Made by a program: the position numbers and the translations under genes | In this document: positions 36,414 to 42,097 of the stretch, piece by piece | Position numbering within the stretch: position 1 is the stretch's first letter | Layout of the letters: every line of letters begins with the position of its first letter | NCBI GenBank assembly: GCA_934725085.1 | Contig: CAKVAL010000014.1 | Span: 1-42,097, forward strand | Direction: 5' to 3' | DNA: 42,097 nt | DNA from: an uncultured Erysipelotrichaceae bacterium | GTDB taxonomy: Bacteria > Bacillota_I > Bacilli_A > Erysipelotrichales > Erysipelotrichaceae | Notes under the pieces: generated by a model | Databases searched by the model: none | The model's input: the letters and a program-made list of their open reading frames with translations, nothing else | What the model was told of the DNA's origin: nothing

Positions 36414-36731
36414 TTACTCACCTCTTTCAAGACAAGTGAAGTTATGCTCAGATAAGTTCTGTAGACAACTGTACAAGTTGTTTTTCAGATTTGCATGTCC
36501 AACATATTTATGAGCACAAGAAGTGAGTTGATAAACCTCGATCGTATTATTTAGAAAAAGGTTTATGTCTTTCTCCCTGCCAAAGCCTAGAACCACTAGA
36601 CGCTCGTTTTTGAGGTCTAGTTGGTCATATAGTTTTACAAGGTCTTCTGCCTTGTTTGTTATAGTGTCTACTGCTTCGCTTTGTTGCCAAGTATAGACAC
36701 TGCTATTGTATTTTTGTTTGTAAATAAACAT
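36414..36731 (-). CDS. tandem-family protein, copy 12 (short)
   Basis: 105 residues from the ATG at 36731 (AGAAAGGAAA upstream). Pattern: MFIYKQKYN, TWQ, KAEDLVKLYDQLD, VVLGFGREKDINLFLN, VGHANLKNNLYSCLQNL. It ends SEHNFTCLERGE and lacks the final KILL block. First family member behind the promoter-proximal zinc-ribbon gene. Confidence 0.63.
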   Translation of the reverse strand: MFIYKQKYNSSVYTWQQSEAVDTITNKAEDLVKLYDQLDLKNERLVVLGFGREKDINLFLNNTIEVYQLTSCAHKYVGHANLKNNLYSCLQNLSEHNFTCLERGE

Positions 36732-36776
36732 ATTTTCCTTTCTAAAAATAAAATGCAAGGACATTCCTGCATTTGG

Positions 36777-37301
36777 CTAATCGTATTTGACTAGGATTGT
36801 TTCACCCGGATCATAGCCAATTTTCTTGGCAATACGATTTCTTTCTTGTTGAATGGCATTCCATTTGGTTGCCATTCTCTTATCATAGGCTTCATCTCTT
36901 TCTCTTAAAGATTTAGGACGAAGGTCCATACTACAAACAGGACAATAGTTTTTGTTATCCTGCTTGTTAGTGTTGGTAAGAAAAGATAAACGGTTTATTT
37001 TACTGCCACATGCTGGGCAAGAGTAAGAACCACAACTCACTGTCTCTAAATAGATTTGTGAATTGTAAGCACGTTGCTTTTCTTCGATTGCCTCCAACTC
37101 TTTCATAATTCGTGGTATGGCTTTTGACTTTGCGTCAATTTCATCCCACACCCACGGATTTCTAAATTTACAGGCTCTTGTGCCGGGAATACCTTCATCA
37201 AGATATTCCTTTGCTTCTTCTTCTGACTGGAATGTTTTTCCAATCTTTGTGCCACCAAAATCTCTAGTGACATCTTCCAAATTTTGATATTTTTTGAACA
37301 T
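36777..37301 (-). CDS. zinc-ribbon protein, first gene of the tandem-family operon
   Basis: 174 residues from the ATG at 37301 (GAGAGGAGAAAA upstream). The N-terminal MFKKYQNLEDVTRDFGGTKI part is followed by a helical region and a four-Cys ribbon (CPACG ... CPVCS, with an extra Cys before it). Known domain not recognised. It is directly behind the promoter and leader hairpin. Confidence 0.65.
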   Translation of the reverse strand: MFKKYQNLEDVTRDFGGTKIGKTFQSEEEAKEYLDEGIPGTRACKFRNPWVWDEIDAKSKAIPRIMKELEAIEEKQRAYNSQIYLETVSCGSYSCPACGSKINRLSFLTNTNKQDNKNYCPVCSMDLRPKSLRERDEAYDKRMATKWNAIQQERNRIAKKIGYDPGETILVKYD

Positions 37302-37327
37302 AACTTTTCTCCTCTCTTTCAAAAAAA

Positions 37328-37378
37328 CAAAAAAGCCCTGTCCAATATCGAACAAGAGCTTTATATGTATATATTATA
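37328..37378 (-). promoter_or_regulatory. operon promoter with 5' hairpin / terminator
   Basis: -10 TATAAT at 37373-37378 abuts the stop codon of the upstream 491-codon gene (37379). At the expected start lies the hairpin AAAGCTCTTGTTC / GGACAGGGCTTT followed by TTTTTTG. It can terminate the upstream gene and also attenuate the new transcript. Confidence 0.6.
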
Positions 37379-38854
37379 TCATATGTTTTTTTTGTTTTCT
37401 TTAAGCTTGTTAAGTTCTTCTTGCTGAGTAGCAAGTAATTCTTTAACTGCTGGAGATAGGATTCTTTTAGCCATAGAGTTCATAGAGGTGTTGTTTAACT
37501 TGGCAAGTTTTTTTAGATCACTGTAGAACTCATTCGTGTCTGTTAAAGTAATACGGCGATGATGTGATGGGGACTTGCGGGTTTTGGCTGGTATCACTTC
37601 TCCCTGCCTGTAACCTGAAGAGGTGTAGGTTGAAGTAACAAGTTGGTTAAGGTCAAAGTCGTAGACGGTACAAGGCTTACGAAGACAATGGGCAACAGAC
37701 TCTGCCAAATGGGGACGAGTGATAATTGTCGGGTTGTCATAATTTTTATAGATGTTTTCAAGAAGACTTAATTCTAAAAACGGCAAGTAAAATGAAAAAC
37801 CTTGTGTGTCGTCGTCTGTATAAAGAAAATTATTAAGTTTGGTAAAACCTTCGCATGAATCAAAAAACGAATTAATGTCTGTAGAGTATTCTATAGGAGA
37901 ATGTTCTAAAAGATAATTTAATTCATCAAGATTATTTAAACTATTAGATATTACATAGTATTTGTCATACACGCCTGATGAGAGATTTAAGAAACCTTGA
38001 GTCTTTTTTGCTCTCACGGGGTTTGTAGAACTTGAAGTAAGGCGATGTCCAAACTTGCCTATTAGTAAATTGTATGCATATGCGGGACTTCTACCTACAA
38101 GTAAACAATCTGCCTTGGTGTTAATGGACAAGGCATAAGAGAACAAAGAGGTAACAAGCTGGCATAGTGCTTCTTCTACGGAAGGTGTGATTTTTAACAC
38201 GCCTGATGGGTAAGAGGAAGCATGATATACGACAAGAAGGTGCTTGGGTGATAAGTACACTCCACGGAAACGACTTGAAAAGTAAAGGTCGTTAACGGAT
38301 GGGTCATTTGGATTAAGAATTTTGTTTAAATTAAATAATTCTTGTCTTGTGTAAAAGTGTCCTTTAGAAAAATTGTTTGTAGAGTTGTCATACAAAGAGT
38401 TTTTCAAAGCGGGGTTGTAATTATTTTTAATATAACTTTCTTGATTAGAAAGATTAGAGTAATAAAAATACAAATCAGGCTTGTTGAAAATGAAGCTCTT
38501 GAATAGTAGAGACAAGCTATTTTCTTCTAGACGAGGAATTATTTTTGTCGGGTCGGATAACGTAGGGAAGTTTTGCTTGGCTTTAGAAACAAGGCTTTCA
38601 AAGTCCCTGTCGGGGAAAAGGTTACAAAGCGCTATCACTCCCTTACGTGTAATTGTAATTGTCTTTTTCTTGTAAATAGTAGTTTTAAGTATATACTGTC
38701 TTTCTTGTAGTGTTTTTATGACTTTAGAAAAGGTATTTTTAGATTTACTAATGGTTTTAATATACAAGCACAAATCTGTTTCATAACACATGTATAGTGA
38801 TGAGAGAGCTTGTAGAGTGGTAATAGGCACGCCTGTTTTGGATAAGGCTTTCAT
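37379..38854 (-). CDS. winged-helix-containing protein of unknown function
   Basis: 491 residues. N-terminal winged-helix-like region (about 10-75: ITTLQALSSLYMCYETDLCL, VIKTLQERQYILKTTIYKKK, TITRKGVIALC), a long middle of unclear fold, and a C-terminal helical part (KLNNTSMNSMAKRILSPAV). The layout recalls replication-relaxation or plasmid replication proteins, but no catalytic motif is visible and the assignment is open. Base composition is slightly higher in GC than its neighbours, and it has separate control. A YTDDD string near residue 345 is not part of a polymerase motif set. Confidence 0.6.
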   Translation of the reverse strand: MKALSKTGVPITTLQALSSLYMCYETDLCLYIKTISKSKNTFSKVIKTLQERQYILKTTIYKKKTITITRKGVIALCNLFPDRDFESLVSKAKQNFPTLSDPTKIIPRLEENSLSLLFKSFIFNKPDLYFYYSNLSNQESYIKNNYNPALKNSLYDNSTNNFSKGHFYTRQELFNLNKILNPNDPSVNDLYFSSRFRGVYLSPKHLLVVYHASSYPSGVLKITPSVEEALCQLVTSLFSYALSINTKADCLLVGRSPAYAYNLLIGKFGHRLTSSSTNPVRAKKTQGFLNLSSGVYDKYYVISNSLNNLDELNYLLEHSPIEYSTDINSFFDSCEGFTKLNNFLYTDDDTQGFSFYLPFLELSLLENIYKNYDNPTIITRPHLAESVAHCLRKPCTVYDFDLNQLVTSTYTSSGYRQGEVIPAKTRKSPSHHRRITLTDTNEFYSDLKKLAKLNNTSMNSMAKRILSPAVKELLATQQEELNKLKENKKNI

Positions 38855-38963
38855 GTTTTTAGGTACTTGCTCCTTTCTTTAGGCTTTTGTGTTAAGAATA
38901 GGAGCACGAATGTTACCCCGATATCTTCTTGTTAAAAAAAGCCCTCATTTAGTTAAAATTTGA

Positions 38964-39036
38964 ATAAAAAAAGACTACTTTTGATAAGTAGTACTGTTTT
39001 GAATAAAAAGTAGCCACTATTATATGACTACTTTTT
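38964..39036 (-). terminator. two consecutive terminators
   Basis: First hairpin AAAAAGTAG / CTACTTTTT at 39005-39036, at the end of the 233-aa gene; second hairpin ACTACTT / AAGTAGT at 38974-38992 followed by CTTTTTTT. Together they close the right-hand operon. The remaining spacer to 38855 holds only the leader of the 491-codon gene. Confidence 0.75.
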
Positions 39037-39736
39037 ATAAGAATACTGAATTATCATTAAAATTAACCACATTTTCTTTAAGCATTTTCTTAAAATCAGC
39101 TTGTGGAACAAGATAAATGTGTAAACCAACTTCATCTTCGTTTTTTGTTATCTCATAACTTGAAATAAAATCAAATTGGGTTGCATTATCTGATTTATTT
39201 AATGCTCTAGAAATTGCATTTATCATTCTTGAAGTTTCAAAATTGTCGTTGTCACAAATAGAATTTGAGTTAAATTTCATTGTTTTTCTTATAACAACAA
39301 AAGAATAATGACCATCACATTTAAAACTTAATTCGTTATTTTCTTTCATTTTTTCTAACTTTTCAGCAACATAATTTGCTAAAGTAAAAGAATTTTTTAA
39401 TGGTCTCTTGAAGGTTAAAGGTGTAAAAATATATAACATTTTTGGAAAACTTTTTACAAAAACTGGCAAATTATTTTCATAAAAATCGTTATCTTTTATT
39501 GTTCTTTCTTTAGTGAAATAATCAAAATTTTTCATATCTTTATCAGCAACTTCTAAAGTAGAACGACATTGCATTGCAAGAATTTCTGACATTCGCATAA
39601 TATATTCAATATCTTCTGCACCATAATCTTCAAAATTTTCCTCGCCATTTTCTAAAGCTTCAAGAATATTTTTTGTGTATCTTTTTAATGCTTCTTTATC
39701 GGTTTGAACCTTTCCTGTTTTAAAGTTTATAGCCAT
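39035..39736 (-). CDS. hypothetical protein of the conjugation module
   Basis: 233 residues, mixed alpha/beta with LYIFTPLTFKRPLKNSFTLA and a C-terminal VGLHIYLVPQADF. No recognised domain. It overlaps the next gene upstream by 10 nt and lies two genes behind virB4, so probably related to conjugation or its control. Confidence 0.65.
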   Translation of the reverse strand: MAINFKTGKVQTDKEALKRYTKNILEALENGEENFEDYGAEDIEYIMRMSEILAMQCRSTLEVADKDMKNFDYFTKERTIKDNDFYENNLPVFVKSFPKMLYIFTPLTFKRPLKNSFTLANYVAEKLEKMKENNELSFKCDGHYSFVVIRKTMKFNSNSICDNDNFETSRMINAISRALNKSDNATQFDFISSYEITKNEDEVGLHIYLVPQADFKKMLKENVVNFNDNSVFL

Positions 39737-40398
39737 ACATCTTCTGTTCTATGTTCGATGATCTCGAAACCTTCTCTTTTATTTTCATTAATAATAATTA
39801 AATAGGTGAATCCTAAATGCGGTACATAAACGGCATCTTCTGGATTCTCTAAAATAGCAATCCTTCTAATACTATCCTTAATTCCCTCACTCGAAGGACA
39901 AGGAATTATTCTTAACAATTCACCTTTTAGCTCAGCAATATTATGAGGAAAATAACACACTTCAAGTAAAGTGTTTCTCTTATTCCCCTCAGTTATAGCA
40001 GTATAAGTGAATGGATCGTTTGCCTCAACAAAGTGTTCTGACTTCGGCATAAAGTTTGCGATAACCCAAAGTGAAGCAACATAATCTTTCTTATATTTTC
40101 GACAAATATCATCAATATCGTAGTCAATTTTAAATTCACTACCGCTATCTTTGTTGATTTTGTCAAATAATCTGTCGTCTAAAAGAGTTTGGTAAAGGCC
40201 TTTTGTTAAGGTCCAACCGTCTCTTGACATAAATAAATAGCCTTGTCTTTGCAAGTTTAAAAGTACAACTTTAATAATTTCATCGTTTGTTACAAATGTT
40301 TTTCTTAAAAAAGCGTATAGCTGTTTTGTCTTAAAAATTTGTGACTTTTTCAATAAATCTTTGACAAAATTTTCATAATCAATCTCGTTAAAAATCAT
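39727..40398 (-). CDS. DUF5697-like protein
   Basis: 223 residues. A winged-helix-like start (LLKKSQIFKTKQLYAFLRKT, VVLLNLQRQGYLFMSRDGW) and an alpha/beta C-terminal part that resembles DUF5697 proteins found beside type IV secretion genes of Firmicute elements. I recall this only by pattern. 5 nt separate it from virB4. Confidence 0.5.
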   Translation of the reverse strand: MIFNEIDYENFVKDLLKKSQIFKTKQLYAFLRKTFVTNDEIIKVVLLNLQRQGYLFMSRDGWTLTKGLYQTLLDDRLFDKINKDSGSEFKIDYDIDDICRKYKKDYVASLWVIANFMPKSEHFVEANDPFTYTAITEGNKRNTLLEVCYFPHNIAELKGELLRIIPCPSSEGIKDSIRRIAILENPEDAVYVPHLGFTYLIIINENKREGFEIIEHRTEDVWL

Positions 40399-40403
40399 AA
40401 ATT

Positions 40404-42097
40404 TTACCCCTCTATAAATACATCATCAAAGTTTAAAACTTTGTTTCTTTCTTTCTCTTTAGCTTCTTCAAGTAGCTTTGAAGTTGCCACTCTATCGGTA
40501 GTGATAAGTTTGAATTCATTTTCACTTGCTTGGAATTTTATTTGGTAATCGTTATTAGAAGCCGTAAATAACGCTTCGCCTCTTGATAATCTTCTAATAA
40601 TATTTAATTGGTTATTATTAAGATTTAATATTTCATCAACAGTTTGAATATCACTGTTTTCCATTTGCATTAATATCTTAATCGAACAGTTACCAATAAT
40701 TGCTTTGCCAATATTGTCTGCACCAGAAGCTTTAATATCTGATAGTTGTTGTGTGGCAAGAACCATTGACATTGAATAAGCTCTTACTAGTTTTGCCATC
40801 TTATAAGAATAGTCTGCTGCTACAGGATTTTTAGCAAGTTTCCACCATTCATCAATCAAAAGTGCTTTCTTTTTTGTACGATTTTCTTTAGCTTTGCCCC
40901 AAATGTATTCCATAGCTACATAAATACCTAAAGGCAATAAGTCTTCTTCTAATGTCTCTAAACCGATTACAACAAAGTCATTGCTTATATCAACATTTGT
41001 TTGTCCATTAAAGCAAGCACCAGAACCCATGCAAAGTCTATTAATCGCATTTGCTAGTCTTCTTGTTTCTATTTTTTCTTTTAAAACATCCCTTAAATCT
41101 GCAATGATAGGCATTTTTTTAAGCTTAGTTCTCATAATATCTTCATCATCATAAATAGAATTGTTGTCTTCTGTGATACCAAAATTATGATAAGTTTTAA
41201 CCAAAGCTTCTTCTAAGAAAGCAATTTCTTCAACAGTCAAATCTGGAATAAGAAGTTTAAAGAATGTGGTTAAAGTACCAATTTTTGTGCTTAGATATGA
41301 CGCTTTTTCAACATTCAAATCTAATAGATCAGCACTTTCATCACGCTTTGTTATTTCCATAATATTTAACTTGTAATTACTTCCTGGTCCAATTTGTAGA
41401 TATTCTCCCTCTAGAGCATCACATAAACGAATAAATTCATGTTGCTTTTCTGGAGCAAGAATAAATACTGGAATATGTTTGCTTCTCATTCTTGTAGCCA
41501 TTAAAGATAAAGCAAATGTTTTACCTGCACCTGATTTACCTGTTAAGAAAATGTTGGCGTTAGTGAAAACTCTTGAATCAAAAACATCAATAATTGCTAG
41601 TGAGTCATTAGATAAATTGTCACCAAAATAAATGCCATCTGGATCATTAACCTCAGAAGTAATGAAAGGATAAAAGCTCGCTGCACCCTCAGTTAATACG
41701 TTTCTTTTTGCTTTATTGAAAATTGAATCAGATAATTTGCAAAGTGGCAAACACGACTTAAACGCTTCTTCTTCATCATATTTAAGTTCTTTTATTGTGA
41801 TGTCATTTTGTTCGCCAATTTTCTTTAAAGACTTGATTTTAGCGTCAACTTCTTCTGGTGTATAACCACAAACAGAAATCAAAGTAGAAACATAATAGAA
41901 GTCTTGACCATTAGAAATTCCTTCTTTTAAATAAGAACTTGCATCTAAAGTTTTCATACTTTCTTCATAACTTTCAGATACATCCTTCACATCATTTGCG
42001 TTTGCTCTTGAATACAAGATGTTTCTGCTAATTCTTTTTTTAATGCTTTTATCTTCTCTATGTAAGAAAACATGAACATCAACACCGTTATAAGTAT
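40404..42097 (-). CDS. virB4: VirB4-family type IV secretion ATPase, 5' end outside window
   Basis: The frame is open to the window edge, so the N-terminus is missing. Visible: LTGKSGAGKTFALSLMATR (Walker A), FILAPEKQHEF, LNIMEI, LLIDEWWKLAKNP (Walker B), MVLATQQLSD, and IIGNCSIKILMQMENSD. This is the VirB4/TraE ATPase that powers assembly and DNA transfer through type IV channels. It shows that the replicon is, or derives from, a conjugative element. Genes further along the T4SS should lie to the right of the window. Confidence 0.93.
   Translation of the reverse strand, partial: TYNGVDVHVFLHREDKSIKKRISRNILYSRANANDVKDVSESYEESMKTLDASSYLKEGISNGQDFYYVSTLISVCGYTPEEVDAKIKSLKKIGEQNDITIKELKYDEEEAFKSCLPLCKLSDSIFNKAKRNVLTEGAASFYPFITSEVNDPDGIYFGDNLSNDSLAIIDVFDSRVFTNANIFLTGKSGAGKTFALSLMATRMRSKHIPVFILAPEKQHEFIRLCDALEGEYLQIGPGSNYKLNIMEITKRDESADLLDLNVEKASYLSTKIGTLTTFFKLLIPDLTVEEIAFLEEALVKTYHNFGITEDNNSIYDDEDIMRTKLKKMPIIADLRDVLKEKIETRRLANAINRLCMGSGACFNGQTNVDISNDFVVIGLETLEEDLLPLGIYVAMEYIWGKAKENRTKKKALLIDEWWKLAKNPVAADYSYKMAKLVRAYSMSMVLATQQLSDIKASGADNIGKAIIGNCSIKILMQMENSDIQTVDEILNLNNNQLNIIRRLSRGEALFTASNNDYQIKFQASENEFKLITTDRVATSKLLEEAKEKERNKVLNFDDVFIEG

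Noticed and set aside
37379..38854. YTDDD string in the 491-codon protein as a reverse transcriptase motif that could serve the DGR targets
   Set aside because: None of the other RT blocks surround it; the N-terminus is winged-helix-like and the rest does not follow the RT order.

Overview
The window is low-GC DNA with short Shine-Dalgarno leaders (AAAGG/GGAG), overlapping gene pairs and TGA read as stop. This suggests a Firmicute, probably a gut clostridium, and a large mobile replicon (conjugative megaplasmid, ICE or phage-plasmid) rather than ordinary chromosome. Support for mobility is a VirB4-type type IV secretion ATPase running off the right edge, a signal peptidase with a pilin-like peptide, many small unknown genes in long minus-strand operons, and viral/plasmid housekeeping genes (dUTPase, RecJ, DprA, ribosome hibernation factor, SprT-like proteases).

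Layout. 1-2.3 kb: insertion-sequence debris around an IscB element with its HEARO/omega RNA. 2.3-5.2 kb: an AbrB-like gene with a one-base frameshift, a DUF1016 nuclease and a DUF2130 protein. 5.3-9.9 kb: a minus-strand operon that includes two DUF6273 proteins whose variable regions carry the signature of a diversity-generating retroelement (DGR), with no reverse transcriptase in view; it ends in small genes, a signal peptidase and a pilin-like peptide. 9.9-11.6 kb: a 5'-truncated plus-strand gene and a MazF/PemK-like toxin preceded by promoter, two 44-nt RNA repeats and a hairpin, which is the layout of a type III toxin-antitoxin system. 11.7-18.9 kb: small genes, a three-member paralog family, Panacea, DUF488, DUF2726, hpf, a lipoprotein and an SPFH protein. 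19.0-20.1 kb: two overlapping SprT-like genes on the plus strand. 20.1-24.1 kb: small genes, recJ and dut.

24.1-29.3 kb: two minus-strand tRNA arrays with 26 recognisable tRNAs that encode CCA and cover all 20 amino acids, one 148-nt composite tRNA-like locus, and several structured non-tRNA RNAs, with a 624-codon gene of unknown role between the arrays. A strong promoter and a 28-codon leader ORF precede them. 29.4-37.4 kb: one long operon with its own promoter and 5' hairpin, containing twelve tandem divergent copies of one small gene family, then dprA, small genes and a secreted 3D-domain protein. 37.4-42.1 kb: an unrecognised winged-helix-like protein, two conjugation-module genes and partial virB4.

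The most notable items are the DGR-type variable regions, the type III-like toxin locus, the tRNA array with unusual tRNAs and embedded structured RNAs, and the twelve-member tandem family. All calls come from reading the sequence; no database or folding program was run.
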